Assembly (NCBI RefSeq): GCF_000154225.1
Contig: NZ_DS264586.1
Location: forward strand, 1,332,527-1,396,526
Origin: Schaalia dentiphila ATCC 17982
GTDB lineage: Bacteria; Actinomycetota; Actinomycetes; Actinomycetales; Actinomycetaceae
Direction: 5' to 3'
DNA: 64,000 bases
How positions within the stretch are numbered: the first letter of the stretch is position 1; every line of letters begins with the position of its first letter. This document shows positions 35,566 through 45,152 of this stretch, piece by piece. The notes beneath the pieces were generated by a model that ran no database searches, was not told the origin of the DNA, and saw nothing but the letters and a program-made list of their open reading frames with translations. Made by a program: the position numbers and the translations under genes.

Positions 35566-36615
35566 ATGACTATTCAGCGTAATACTTCAATGTCGGCCAA
35601 TGATTTTGGCCAGCCCACCCGCCGAGGCGTCCTTTCTGAGGGCGACCGCGTTCAGGTTCGCGACCCCAAGGGACGCTTCCACCAGGTGATTCTCGTGAGC
35701 GGTGGTCGTTTCCAATCCAACCGCGGCGGATTCAACCATAACGACGTCATTGGCCGTCCCGACGGCCAGGTGATTGTCACCGAGGAAGGCCGCCAGTTCC
35801 AGATCCTGCGGCCCCTGCAGGTCGATTATGTGATGTCGATGCCCCGCGGCGCCGCCGTCGTCTATCCCAAGGACGCAGGGGTCATTACCCACATGGGGGA
35901 TATTTTCCCCGGCGCGACTGTCGTCGAGGCCGGCGCCGGCTCCGGCGCGCTGTCGATGGCTCTCCTCGATGCGGTCGGCCCGCAGGGGTGCCTTATCTCT
36001 GTGGAGCGGCGCCAGGACTTCGCTGACATCGCGGCCGCCAACGTTGACCTGTGGTTCGGCCGCCGCCACCCCGCATGGGACCTGCGCGTCGGTGACGTCG
36101 ACGAGGTGCTGTGGTCGGCCGAAGAGGGCAGCGTCGACCGGATCGTACTCGACATGCTTGCTCCCTGGGAGAACATCGAGGCCATCACCCATGCGCTGAT
36201 TCCGGGCGGCGTGCTCGTGTGCTACGTCGCGACCGTCACACAGATGTCACGTCTCGTCGAGGATCTGCGCGCCTCCGAGCGTTTCACCGATCCGATCGCC
36301 TGGGAGGACATACGCCGCGAGTGGCACCTCGACGGCCTGGCCGTGCGCCCCGAGCACCGCATGGTGGCCCACACCGGTTTCCTCGTGGTCACCCGCCTCC
36401 TCGCGCCTGGCGTCACGCCGCAGGAGCGTTCGACTCGTCCGGCGAAGGCTGCCGAAGGTCAGGGCGGCGCGTGGGACGACGAGCCGGACTGGTCGCTGGA
36501 GAAGGTCGGTCAGCGCGTGAACTCTGAGAAGAAGGTGCGCAAGGTCCGCCGTGACGTCGTCGCGCAGGCCGACACGTGGGCGTCGGAGGGACGTGAGGCA
36601 GCGACTGATGAGTGA
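35566..36615 (+). CDS. trmI: tRNA (adenine-58-N1)-methyltransferase
   Basis: 349-residue TrmI. N-terminal beta domain (SEGDRVQVRDPKGRFHQVIL), PRGAAVVYPKDAGVITHMGDIFPG, then Rossmann motif I VVEAGAGSGALSMALL, VDRIVLDMLAPWENIEA (motif IV) and a basic C-terminal extension of about 60 residues typical of actinobacteria. It makes m1A58 in the T-loop. ATG 35566 was chosen from the -10 position; ATG 35590 is possible. First gene of the pupylation operon: its stop overlaps the start of mpa. Confidence 0.93.
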   Translation: MTIQRNTSMSANDFGQPTRRGVLSEGDRVQVRDPKGRFHQVILVSGGRFQSNRGGFNHNDVIGRPDGQVIVTEEGRQFQILRPLQVDYVMSMPRGAAVVYPKDAGVITHMGDIFPGATVVEAGAGSGALSMALLDAVGPQGCLISVERRQDFADIAAANVDLWFGRRHPAWDLRVGDVDEVLWSAEEGSVDRIVLDMLAPWENIEAITHALIPGGVLVCYVATVTQMSRLVEDLRASERFTDPIAWEDIRREWHLDGLAVRPEHRMVAHTGFLVVTRLLAPGVTPQERSTRPAKAAEGQGGAWDDEPDWSLEKVGQRVNSEKKVRKVRRDVVAQADTWASEGREAATDE

Positions 36616-38152
36616 GGTCGAAGAACGCCAGGCACTTGAACGACGTCTGATTTCGCTGGAAGAAAAGAACGGCCGCCTCACCACCGCGCTGACGACCGCC
36701 CGCACGGAGCTGATTCGCCTACAGGGGGAGCTGGCCGACGTGTCGCGTCCTCCCCAGACTCTCGCAACGTTCGTGCGAGCGTTTCCTGCTTCACGCCAGA
36801 TCGAGGTCGTGATGGGCGGCAAGCGCATGCGCGTTGCCGTCACTCCGAAGCTTGATGTCACTGACCTCTCGTACGGGCAGTGGGTGCGCCTCGACGACAC
36901 GATGATCGCCGTGGCCGCGGATGACTTCCCGCGCAGCGGGCAGGTCGTCTCCGTTCTCGAGCTCGTTGGCCGCGACCGCGTGCTTGTGGCGACGGAAGGT
37001 GGAGCGGAGAATCTCCTTGAGCTGGCCGGCCCTCTACGCCACGGAAACCTGCGTCCCGGCGATTCTCTCGTCGTGGACGCCCGCTCGGGCATCGCCTTCG
37101 AGCGCATCGTGCGTGAGGATGTCGAGCAGCTGCTCACCCCCGAGGTTCCCGACGTCACATACGAGGACATCGGTGGTCTCGACGATCAGATTGCGCAGGT
37201 GCGTGACTCGATCGAGATGCCGTTTAACCATCCTGAGCTGTACCGCCAGTTTGGCCTGCGCCCGCCCAAGGGCATTCTCTTGTATGGGCCTCCCGGGTCG
37301 GGCAAGACTCTGATCGCGAAGGCCGTTGCCAACTCGCTGTCGAAGCGTGGGGGTGCGTCGACCTTCTTCCTGTCGATCAAGGGCCCCGAACTGCTGAACA
37401 AGTTCGTCGGCGAAACCGAGCGCCAGATTCGCGCCATTTTCGCTCGCGCACGGACCCTCGCAGCCGGCGACACCCCAGTCGTCATCTTCTTCGATGAGAT
37501 GGAGGCCCTGTTCCGCACGCGTGGCACGGGCGTGTCCTCAGACGTCGAAACGATGATTGTCCCGCAGCTCCTCGCCGAGATGGACGGCGTCGAATCCCTC
37601 GACAACGTCGTGATCATCGGCGCTTCCAACCGCGCCGACATGATCGACCCGGCGGTGTTGCGCCCGGGGCGCCTCGACGTGCGCATCCGCGTGGATCGTC
37701 CGGACCGCGCGGGTGCCCTCGATATCTTCTCGAAGTATCTGACGCCTCAGGTGCCGATCCATGCTTTGGAAATTGAGCGTTTCGGCGGCATCAACGAGGC
37801 TGTGGCGGGCATGAGCGAACGCGGCGTCGACGCGCTCTACGCGCGCAATGAGACGACGGCTCTCTTCCTCGCAACCCTGGTGAATGGCGACCACAAGCGC
37901 ATCTACCTGTCCGACCTCGTGTCTGGCGCTCTCATTGCCGGCATCGTCGAACGCGCAAAGAAGTACGCGATTAAGGACGCGCTGACGGGCGCATCTTCCG
38001 GCCTGAGCATGGATCATCTGCTGCGCGGGGTGCACGAGGAGATGAACGAGTCGCTCGAACTCGCTGCCACCTCCTCGCCGGAAGACTGGGCTCGTACCAG
38101 CGGGCTGGCCCCTGAAATCGTCAGCGTGAAGCCGATTGGAACGGTGAAATGA
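36608..38152 (+). CDS. mpa: Mpa/ARC AAA+ ATPase of the Pup system
   Basis: 514 residues. N-terminal coiled coil (about 1-45, EERQALERRLISLEEKNGRL) that binds Pup, two OB-fold domains, then one AAA+ module: Walker A YGPPGSGKTLIAK (about 227), Walker B VVIFFDEMEALF (about 292), second region SNRADMIDPAVLRPGRLDVR with arginine finger. The C-terminus ends IKPIGTVK-like (VKPIGTVK) and lacks the GQYL tail that docks on the 20S proteasome. ATG overlaps the trmI stop (ATGAGTGA). It likely unfolds pupylated proteins without a proteasome partner. Confidence 0.93.
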   Translation: MSEVEERQALERRLISLEEKNGRLTTALTTARTELIRLQGELADVSRPPQTLATFVRAFPASRQIEVVMGGKRMRVAVTPKLDVTDLSYGQWVRLDDTMIAVAADDFPRSGQVVSVLELVGRDRVLVATEGGAENLLELAGPLRHGNLRPGDSLVVDARSGIAFERIVREDVEQLLTPEVPDVTYEDIGGLDDQIAQVRDSIEMPFNHPELYRQFGLRPPKGILLYGPPGSGKTLIAKAVANSLSKRGGASTFFLSIKGPELLNKFVGETERQIRAIFARARTLAAGDTPVVIFFDEMEALFRTRGTGVSSDVETMIVPQLLAEMDGVESLDNVVIIGASNRADMIDPAVLRPGRLDVRIRVDRPDRAGALDIFSKYLTPQVPIHALEIERFGGINEAVAGMSERGVDALYARNETTALFLATLVNGDHKRIYLSDLVSGALIAGIVERAKKYAIKDALTGASSGLSMDHLLRGVHEEMNESLELAATSSPEDWARTSGLAPEIVSVKPIGTVK

Positions 38153-39669
38153 GCAGCGAACGCATTATTGGAACCGAGACCGAGTACGGCGTTTACCGTC
38201 CCGGCGACGCGTGGGCAAACCCGATTGCTCTGTCGACGACGGTCGTGACCACGTACGGCGAGATCAGCCGCGAGGGAACTCCGGCCCAGGGCGCGGGCGT
38301 CGTCCGCTGGGACTACACGGGGGAGGACCCGCTCAACGACCTGCGCGGCATGCGCATGTCCCGTGCTGCGGCAGACCCGTCTTTGCTCACTGACGATCCG
38401 TACCACCTCGCACCGTCCGGTGGTTCGGAGCGCGTCGCGCGGCCGACCCCCGAAGAACTCGCCCTCCCTGCGGCGACGACCGCCGTCCTCACGAATGGCG
38501 CACGCCTGTACGTCGATCACGCGCACCCCGAGTACTCCGCGCCCGAAACGATCGGTGCGCGCGATGCGCTCCTGTGGGACCGCGCCGGCGAGGTGATCGC
38601 CCAGCGCGTCATGGCACGCCTGGAAGAACTCGGCGAAGAACCTATCGTCCTCGTTAAGAACAACACCGACGGCAAGGGTGCTGCCTACGGTACCCACGAG
38701 AACTACCAGATGCCCCGCATCACCGACCTCGATGCGATCGTGCGAGGACTCACGCCCTTCATGGTGACCCGCCCGGTCATCTGCGGTGCCGGCCGCGTGG
38801 GACGCGGACAAAAGAGCGAGGTCCCGGGCTTCCAGATGTCCCAGCGCGCCGACTTTGTGGAGAACGAAGTCGGACTGGAGACCACTTTCAACCGCCCAAT
38901 CATCAACACACGAGACGAGCCGCATGCGAATCCGGCTCAGTTCCGCCGACTCCACGTCATCGGCGGCGACGGCAACATGTTCGACGTCTCGGCCTTCCTG
39001 CGTTTCGGCACCACCTCGCTCGTCCTGTGGGCAATCGAGCAGGGCACGGACCTGCGCTGGGATTCGATCGTCATGGACGATCCCGTGCAGGAGACCTGGA
39101 ACGTGTCGCACCATCCCGACCTCGACTACAAGGTGACGACCGCGGGCGGCGCCTACACGGCGGCAGAGCTCCAGCAGGTCTACTTGGATCTGGTTCTCGA
39201 CACTTTTGAAGAAACGGGCACGACACCCACGCAGGCCGACCAGGAGATCCTCACGCTGTGGCAGTCGGTGCTTGATCGCATGCGCGCCGATCTCTTCTCG
39301 GTGGCCACCGAGGTCGAATGGGTGGGCAAGTACCAGCTCGTGAAGAGACAGAAGGAACGCGCCGGGGTCGAATGGAATGATCCGCGACTGGCTGCCATCG
39401 ACCTGCAGTGGGCGGACCTGCGTCCCAGCCACGGCCTCGTCTATCGACTCGCGAAGGCTGGCATGGTCACGCGCCTTGTGTCCGATGAGGAGGTCGAGCG
39501 CGCCGCGGACGTGGCGCCCACGAACACTCGCGCTCACGTGCGCGGATGGGCGGTGGCCAATCGACCCGACCTCGTGAAGGCCTCATGGTCCTCACTCGTC
39601 CTCGACCCGGGCGAGGGGGACCTCGTCCGATTCCCGATCGCCGACGCGCGCGATACATCCACTCGATAA
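38149..39669 (+). CDS. dop: Dop, Pup deamidase/depupylase
   Basis: 506-residue carboxylate-amine-ligase-fold enzyme. Catalytic GTETEYGV at the N-terminus; the Dop-specific loop [19 protein letters not shown] (about 44-66), absent from Paf[31 protein letters not shown]. Dop converts the C-terminal Gln of Pup to Glu and removes Pup from proteins. Overlaps mpa by 4 bp and precedes pup by 25 bp. Confidence 0.95.
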   Translation: MSSERIIGTETEYGVYRPGDAWANPIALSTTVVTTYGEISREGTPAQGAGVVRWDYTGEDPLNDLRGMRMSRAAADPSLLTDDPYHLAPSGGSERVARPTPEELALPAATTAVLTNGARLYVDHAHPEYSAPETIGARDALLWDRAGEVIAQRVMARLEELGEEPIVLVKNNTDGKGAAYGTHENYQMPRITDLDAIVRGLTPFMVTRPVICGAGRVGRGQKSEVPGFQMSQRADFVENEVGLETTFNRPIINTRDEPHANPAQFRRLHVIGGDGNMFDVSAFLRFGTTSLVLWAIEQGTDLRWDSIVMDDPVQETWNVSHHPDLDYKVTTAGGAYTAAELQQVYLDLVLDTFEETGTTPTQADQEILTLWQSVLDRMRADLFSVATEVEWVGKYQLVKRQKERAGVEWNDPRLAAIDLQWADLRPSHGLVYRLAKAGMVTRLVSDEEVERAADVAPTNTRAHVRGWAVANRPDLVKASWSSLVLDPGEGDLVRFPIADARDTSTR

Positions 39670-39694
39670 AGAACGACAGAAAGCAGAACCAATA

Positions 39695-39871
39695 ATGTCG
39701 AATCAGATTTTCGCAGGCGGCCCGACCCCTGAAGATGACGCTCTCGAGGCGGCAGGCCAGGTTCAGGCGCGCACCTCGTCGATCGACTCCCTCCTCGACG
39801 AGATTGACTCCGTTCTTGAAACCAACGCTGAGGCGTTCGTCCAGGGCTTCGTCCAGAAGGGCGGCCAGTGA
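39695..39871 (+). CDS. pup: Prokaryotic ubiquitin-like protein Pup
   Basis: 58-residue Pup. Begins [20 protein letters not shown], largely disordered and acidic, and ends [20 protein letters not shown]. The C-terminal GGQ means it must be deamidated by Dop before PafA can attach it to lysines. The mid-helix region ([21 protein letters not shown]) is the Mpa/PafA-binding segment. It lies directly between dop and pafA, with only one base before the pafA GTG. Confidence 0.96.
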   Translation: MSNQIFAGGPTPEDDALEAAGQVQARTSSIDSLLDEIDSVLETNAEAFVQGFVQKGGQ

Positions 39872-39872
39872 C

Positions 39873-41258
39873 GTGAGGCGTCGAGTTTTCGGCATCGAAA
39901 CGGAGTACGGGCTCACGGCCGCGTCCCCGAGCGGGGGCGCCCCCATGGATGCCGAGCACGCCGCTCGCCAGCTGTTCGAGCCACTCCTGCATCAGGGGCG
40001 CTCCTCGAACCTGTTTCTGCGTAACGGCGGGCGTCTCTACCTCGACGTGGGCGCTCATCCCGAGTACGCGACTGCTGAGTGCGATCGTCTTGAGGATTTG
40101 CTCGAGCAGGATCGCGCCGGCGCCTCCATGCTTGCGGATTTGGCAGTTCAGGCAGACGCGGCCCTCTCCGAGCTCGGCTCAGACCTGCGCTTGCACCTGT
40201 TCCGAAACAACCTTGACTCGCAGGGCAACTCCTACGGCTGCCACGAAAACTATCTTCTCCATCGGCGCCGCGATTTCCGTCAGGTCGCGGATGCTCTCGT
40301 CGCATTCTTCGTGACGCGCCAGATTCTCGTCGGTAACGGGTGGATCAACACCGCTGCGGCGACGCCGCGTCTGCAGTTCTCCCAGCGTGCCGATCAGATG
40401 TGGGACGCCGTGTCGTCGGCGACCACGCGCTCGCGTCCGATCATTAACACGCGCGATGAGGCCTTGGCTGATTCTGGCGCATATCGACGCATGCACGTCA
40501 TCGTCGGCGACACGAACGTCGCCGAGCCGACGACTGCCTTGAAGGTCGGTATGACGGAGCTCCTCATCCATGCGATCGAGGACGGTCTGCAGATCCAAGA
40601 CCTGGCGCTCGCTGATCCGATGCGTGCAATCCGCGAGGTCAACTCCGACCTGTCCGGCTCGGCCCCCCTTGAGCTGGCCAACGGACGCACGACGAGCGCC
40701 GTCGCGCTGCAACGAGAGATCCATGAACGTGTGCTTGCCCGTATCCCAGTCGCGGAGCTGGATCCTATGCGCGCCTACGTCGTCGACCTGTGGGGCAGGG
40801 GCATCGATGCCATCGCCAGCGGTGACTGGAGCAACATCGACACCGAGCTGGACATCGCGATCAAGCACAAGCTTCTCACGTCGTACTGCGCACGCAGTGG
40901 GGCGAGCCTCACTGATCCGCGCGTGGCTCGGCTTGAGCTGTCTTACTCCGACATCACCGCTGATGGCCTGTGGGAGCGAATGGAACGCGCGGGACTCATG
41001 CGACGCCTCACGACCGTCGAGGGTGTCCATCGCGCGCAGACGATCGCGCCTGCGACGACCCGCGCTCACCTGCGCGGACGTATCATCGCAGCCGCCGAAG
41101 ATGCCCGCGCCGACCTGAGCGTCGACTGGGTGCACGTGCGTCTCGATGAATCGTCGACGATTCCGTTGTCCTTGCAGGATCCGTTAGCCACAACCGACCC
41201 GCGTGTTGACGCGCTCATCGCGCAGATCGACTCTCAGTCTCCTACGATTCCCGCATGA
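39873..41258 (+). CDS. pafA: PafA, Pup-protein ligase
   Basis: 461-residue ligase joining Pup's C-terminal Glu to substrate lysines. N-terminus RRRVFGIETEYGLTAA with catalytic glutamates, then LYLDVGAHPEYATAECD and RNNLDSQGNSYGCHENYLLHR; no Dop loop, which separates it from Dop. The GTG at 39873 follows the pup stop by one base; the family sequence starts exactly here, although the frame is open further upstream through pup. It overlaps the FKBP gene by 4 bp. No prcB/prcA genes lie between pup and pafA. Confidence 0.95.
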   Translation: MRRRVFGIETEYGLTAASPSGGAPMDAEHAARQLFEPLLHQGRSSNLFLRNGGRLYLDVGAHPEYATAECDRLEDLLEQDRAGASMLADLAVQADAALSELGSDLRLHLFRNNLDSQGNSYGCHENYLLHRRRDFRQVADALVAFFVTRQILVGNGWINTAAATPRLQFSQRADQMWDAVSSATTRSRPIINTRDEALADSGAYRRMHVIVGDTNVAEPTTALKVGMTELLIHAIEDGLQIQDLALADPMRAIREVNSDLSGSAPLELANGRTTSAVALQREIHERVLARIPVAELDPMRAYVVDLWGRGIDAIASGDWSNIDTELDIAIKHKLLTSYCARSGASLTDPRVARLELSYSDITADGLWERMERAGLMRRLTTVEGVHRAQTIAPATTRAHLRGRIIAAAEDARADLSVDWVHVRLDESSTIPLSLQDPLATTDPRVDALIAQIDSQSPTIPA

Positions 41259-42295
41259 GCCCCGAGTCGTCGTCACCTGATGCCCGCGCCGTCAGCCGTG
41301 CACGCGGATCCTCGCAGCGCGCGGCTGCGCGTGCACAGCGCTCCCGGGGCATCTCCCGCGCATCTCTCTTCCTGCGCGTTGTTCTCACGGTGGTTCTCAT
41401 CGCTGCGGGAGGTGGACTCGCCTGGTGGGCGTTCCACCCCCGCCCCGCCGCAGACGAAGCGAGCGCGCCCGAATCCGCTACCCAGTCGACAACCCTGGCT
41501 CTGTTCGACCGCGTGACCGTGTCCGGGCGCGTCGGCGCGACACCGACGATCGAGATCAAGGCCCCGCTGGAGATCGACGGTTTCAAAGCACGCGTGCTCG
41601 AGGAAGGCAGCGGTCGTGAGATCACTGAAGGCTCACCCGTCCTCGTCTCTGTCACCGCTTTCGATGGAACTAGCGGACGCATGCTCTCCGAGTCCGGCCG
41701 CCCCCAGATGAGCCTCGGCATCGTCGGCTCCGGCCAGATCAATGACGACCTGTCACGTCTGGTCACCGGCAGGCGCGAGGGCACGCGTCTTCTCGCATTC
41801 CGTTCCATCACGATGGGTGACGGATCGCCGAATACCATCGAAGTCGACGTCGTCGATATCCTGCCTTCGATCGCAACCGGTACCTCGGTCGACGCGAGCG
41901 TCGGTCCGATGAGCGTTGAGATGAGCCCGGAGGGGCCGATCATCAGCCACAGTGATACGCTGCCCGGCGGCGTCACGACCCAGACCCTTATCAAGGGTGA
42001 TGGGGTGCAGGTCCACGAAGGCGACCGGGTCGTCGCGCAGTTCACGGTTCTCGGCTGGACCGACGGTACCGTGCGCGTGTCCACGTGGGAGACCGGCGTC
42101 CCCGAGGTCATCAACTTGGGAACGGCGATGAAGGGGCTCGCAACGGCCCTCGTTGACCAGAAAGTGGGGTCACGACTGGCCATCACAATCCCTCCGGACC
42201 TGGCTGCCGGTGACGACACTCTGTGCGTCGTCATCGATATCCTCGGTACAGAGCCTGGTACTGCGACGAATGGGGACCAAGCACCTCAGTCGTGA
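41255..42295 (+). CDS. Membrane-anchored FKBP-type peptidyl-prolyl isomerase
   Basis: 346 residues. A basic Ser/Arg-rich cytoplasmic N-terminus, one transmembrane helix (FLRVVLTVVLIAAGGGLAWWAF, about 39-60), then two FKBP-like halves; the C-terminal half (VQVHEGDRVVAQFTVLGWTDGTV ... GSRLAITIPPDLAAG ... TLCVVIDIL) keeps the FKBP pattern, while the first half (GREITEGSPVLVSVTAFDGTSG) is more divergent. It would act outside the membrane. The ATG overlaps pafA; an FKBP after pafA is a recurrent actinobacterial arrangement. Confidence 0.82.
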   Translation: MSPESSSPDARAVSRARGSSQRAAARAQRSRGISRASLFLRVVLTVVLIAAGGGLAWWAFHPRPAADEASAPESATQSTTLALFDRVTVSGRVGATPTIEIKAPLEIDGFKARVLEEGSGREITEGSPVLVSVTAFDGTSGRMLSESGRPQMSLGIVGSGQINDDLSRLVTGRREGTRLLAFRSITMGDGSPNTIEVDVVDILPSIATGTSVDASVGPMSVEMSPEGPIISHSDTLPGGVTTQTLIKGDGVQVHEGDRVVAQFTVLGWTDGTVRVSTWETGVPEVINLGTAMKGLATALVDQKVGSRLAITIPPDLAAGDDTLCVVIDILGTEPGTATNGDQAPQS

Positions 42296-42355
42296 CCGTT
42301 CAGCTCGTGAGAGCCGTTTCGCACAAGGCTTGTCGCTTGTGGGACACTGGGAGGC

Positions 42356-43567
42356 ATGCTGAGATGGATGACCGCCGGTGAATCGCACGGACCCGCACTG
42401 CTCGCAACGATCGAGGGACTGCCCTCCGGGTTGCATGTGACGACGGAGGACCTGCGCCGTGGCCTCGCGCGTCGTCGCCTCGGTTACGGCCGTGGCGCTC
42501 GGCAGAAGTTCGAGGCCGACGAGGTATCGATCCTGGCCGGCGTGCGGCACGGCGTGACAACCGGCGCCCCGGTGGCTATTCGCATTGGCAACTCTGAATG
42601 GCCCAAGTGGGAGACGGTGATGAGTGCCGATCCGGTCGATCCGTCGGAGCTTCTCATCGACGCGGGAACGGGAGACGAACGCGAGATCGCTCGTAACCGT
42701 CCGCTGACAAGGCCCCGGCCCGGTCACGCGGACCTGCCCGGAATGCTGTCCTACGACCTGTCCGAGGCTCGCCCCGTCCTTGAGCGCGCGAGCGCCCGCG
42801 AGACTGCCGCCCGCGTTGCGCTCGGTGTGCTCGCCGAAGCCCTCCTCGAGCAGGTCGCCGGCGTTCGTCTCGTGTCCCACGTCGTCTCCGTTGGGGCCCA
42901 GCACGCCACGGCCTCGTTGACGCCTACTCCCGCGGACGAGGCGGCGCTGTGCGAGGCTTCGATGCGCACACTCGATCCGGAGGATAACGCCCGCTTCGAG
43001 GCAGCCGTCGATGCTGCCAAGCAGGCGGGCGACACGATCGGCGGCGTCGCCGAAGTGATCGCATACGACGTTCCAGTCGGCTTGGGGACACACGTGACCG
43101 CGCGCGAGCGCCTCGATGCGCGCTTGGCCGCCGCACTCATGTCGATCCAATCCGTCAAGGGCGTTGAGATCGGAGACGGTTTCACGCAGGCCGCGCTGCT
43201 CGGTTCCGCGGCCCACGACGAAATCGTGCGGGGCGAGGATGGTCACCTGGCGCGCGCCTCCAACCATGCCGGAGGCATCGAAGGAGGTACGTCCAATGGC
43301 GCGCCGATCGTCGCACGCGCTGCTTTCAAGCCGATCTCGACCGTTCCGCACGCCTTGCGCAGCGTCGACCTTGCGACGGGTGAGGAAGCGGTGGGCTTGC
43401 ACCAGCGCTCCGACACCTGCCAGGTGGTGCCCGGCGCAGTCATCGCCGAGGCGGAGGTGGCTCTCGTGCTCGCGGATGCTCTGTCGGATCACGCTGGCGG
43501 CCGATCGGTTGGCGAGATGCGCAGGAACCTCGAGGCGTACCTCGCGGTGGTGGGCGAGCGCGCATGA
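42356..43567 (+). CDS. aroC: Chorismate synthase
   Basis: 403 residues. FMN/EPSP-binding marks: MLRWMTAGESHGPALLATIEGLPSG, RRRLGYGRGARQKFEADEV, RPGHADLPGMLSYDLSEARPVLERASARETAARVA, NHAGGIEGGTSNGAPIVARAAFKP and RSDTCQVVPGAVIAEA. Last step to chorismate. The ATG at 42356 has GGAGG only 1 nt before it and GACACT 7 nt before it, again favouring a leaderless message. Heads the aro operon, each following gene overlapping by ATGA. Confidence 0.96.
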   Translation: MLRWMTAGESHGPALLATIEGLPSGLHVTTEDLRRGLARRRLGYGRGARQKFEADEVSILAGVRHGVTTGAPVAIRIGNSEWPKWETVMSADPVDPSELLIDAGTGDEREIARNRPLTRPRPGHADLPGMLSYDLSEARPVLERASARETAARVALGVLAEALLEQVAGVRLVSHVVSVGAQHATASLTPTPADEAALCEASMRTLDPEDNARFEAAVDAAKQAGDTIGGVAEVIAYDVPVGLGTHVTARERLDARLAAALMSIQSVKGVEIGDGFTQAALLGSAAHDEIVRGEDGHLARASNHAGGIEGGTSNGAPIVARAAFKPISTVPHALRSVDLATGEEAVGLHQRSDTCQVVPGAVIAEAEVALVLADALSDHAGGRSVGEMRRNLEAYLAVVGERA

Positions 43568-44073
43568 GTGCTCAGTGCCCCGTCGTCCTCGTGGGTCTGC
43601 CAGGTGCGGGCAAGTCCAAGGTTGGGCGCCTGCTCGCCGAGCGGTTGTGCGTTGACCACATCGATACAGACGCCCTCGTCGTTGAGCGCGAAGGCCGTCC
43701 GATCGCTGACATCTTCGCCACCGACGGAGAAGCGGCTTTTCGTGTGATGGAGACCGAAGCGGTCGCCGATGCGCTCACGCACGATGCCGTCGTGTCCCTG
43801 GGCGGGGGAGCGGCAGCGACTCCCGCCGTTCGGGAGCTCCTATCCGGGCACACGGTCGTCTACATCGATGCTCCCCACGAGGAGCTCGTTCGTCGCACCG
43901 CCTCGAAGACGCATCGGCCGCTGCTGGCCGACGACCCGTCCGGCACGCTCGCGCGCCTGCGCACCGAGCGCGAGCCTCACTACCGATCCGTCGCCACCAT
44001 CGTCGTCGAGTCAGGGTCTGGTCCCGTCGACGACGTCGTCACCGCCATCGCCCAGCAGTTGGAGCACGCATGA
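43564..44073 (+). CDS. aroK: Shikimate kinase
   Basis: 169 residues with all catalytic features: P-loop GLPGAGKSKVGR, shikimate-binding Asp in HIDTDALV, the Arg in GEAAFRVMETEAV, the GGG loop VSLGGGAAATP, lid residues KTHRPLLADDP, and R.EPHYRSVA. Phosphorylates shikimate. Overlaps aroC and aroB by 4 bp each. Confidence 0.95.
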   Translation: MSAQCPVVLVGLPGAGKSKVGRLLAERLCVDHIDTDALVVEREGRPIADIFATDGEAAFRVMETEAVADALTHDAVVSLGGGAAATPAVRELLSGHTVVYIDAPHEELVRRTASKTHRPLLADDPSGTLARLRTEREPHYRSVATIVVESGSGPVDDVVTAIAQQLEHA

Positions 44074-45152
44074 GCACGATTATCCGCGTCACCGGAGAAC
44101 ACCCCTCGACTATTACAGTTGGACACGGACTCGGCTTCAAGCCGATCTACGATGCCCTCGACGAGGCCGCGACGAAGGCGCTCATTATTCACGCGCATCC
44201 TCTCGCTAGCCGAGCGGAGGCCCTAGCGCAGTACCTGCGTGAACAGGGGATCGAGGCCTCAACTGCCGACCACCCCAATGCCGAGGCCGGCAAGTCAATT
44301 GAGGTTGTTGCGTCCCTGTGGGACGAGTGCGGTCGTCTCCAGCTCGGACGTAAAGACGCGATCGTCGCCATGGGCGGGGGAGCGACCACCGACATGGCTG
44401 GTTTCGTCGCCGCAACGTGGCTGCGCGGTATCACCCTCATCAACGTTCCGACGACGCTCCTCGCTATGGTTGACGCGGCCGTTGGCGGTAAGACAGGAAT
44501 CAACACGTCCGTCGGGAAGAACCTCGTCGGTTCGTTCTATCCGGCAACCTCCGTGGTTGCCGATATGGATCTCCTCGAGAGCCTTCCTACACCCGATCTG
44601 GCGGCCGGTGCCGCCGAGGTCATTAAGTGCGGCTTCATCGCCGACCCGGAGATTTTGCGCATCGTCGAGGAGACGGAACCAAACGAGCTTCTGCGATCGT
44701 ACAGCCCGCAGCTTGCTGAGATCACCACCCGCGCGATCGCAGTCAAGGCCCGCGTTGTTTCTGCCGACCTGACGGAGGGCGGCCTGCGCGAAATCCTCAA
44801 CTACGGACACACCCTCGCGCACGCCATCGAGCGCGCGAACGACTACACCTGGCGCCACGGCAATGCCGTTGCTATCGGTTGCTGCTTCGCGGCACGCCTG
44901 GCCCAAGCCCGGGGGCTGCTCAGCGCTGACGATGTTTCTCGCCACGACCAGCTTTTCTCACGCGTCGGGCTGCCGACTCGCTACGAGGGAAGCACTCTCG
45001 ACGAGCTCACCCACATCATGCTCTCCGATAAGAAGGTACGACGCGGCATCCTGCGTTTCGTCCTCCTGGACGGCATCGCAAATCCCGGGACGGTCTCCGT
45101 CGATCCGCAGGAGCTGCGGGCCCCCGCGTCTCAGATCGGCATTCGCGCATGA
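44070..45152 (+). CDS. aroB: 3-dehydroquinate synthase
   Basis: 360 residues. NAD-binding GGGATTDMAGFVAATWLRG, then VPTTLLAMVDAAVGGKTGINTSVGKNLVGSFYPA, the zinc-ligand region AAGAAEVIKCGFIAD, LNYGHTLAHAIE and WRHGNAVAIGC. Converts DAHP to 3-dehydroquinate. Length normal. Translationally coupled to both neighbouring kinase genes. Confidence 0.96.
   Translation: MSTIIRVTGEHPSTITVGHGLGFKPIYDALDEAATKALIIHAHPLASRAEALAQYLREQGIEASTADHPNAEAGKSIEVVASLWDECGRLQLGRKDAIVAMGGGATTDMAGFVAATWLRGITLINVPTTLLAMVDAAVGGKTGINTSVGKNLVGSFYPATSVVADMDLLESLPTPDLAAGAAEVIKCGFIADPEILRIVEETEPNELLRSYSPQLAEITTRAIAVKARVVSADLTEGGLREILNYGHTLAHAIERANDYTWRHGNAVAIGCCFAARLAQARGLLSADDVSRHDQLFSRVGLPTRYEGSTLDELTHIMLSDKKVRRGILRFVLLDGIANPGTVSVDPQELRAPASQIGIRA

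Noticed and set aside
38014..39537. 507-codon open frame on the minus strand across dop
   Set aside because: Antisense to a clearly real dop gene; product is low-complexity and family-less, a typical GC-rich shadow frame. The same applies to long antisense frames over carB (59622-61106, 61170-62306), the flavoprotein gene (32126-33631) and carA (58126-59364).
42296..42355. Separate consensus promoter for aroC
   Set aside because: Only GACACT at the leaderless distance is visible; no convincing -35 was found, so it is mentioned in the aroC entry and not listed.
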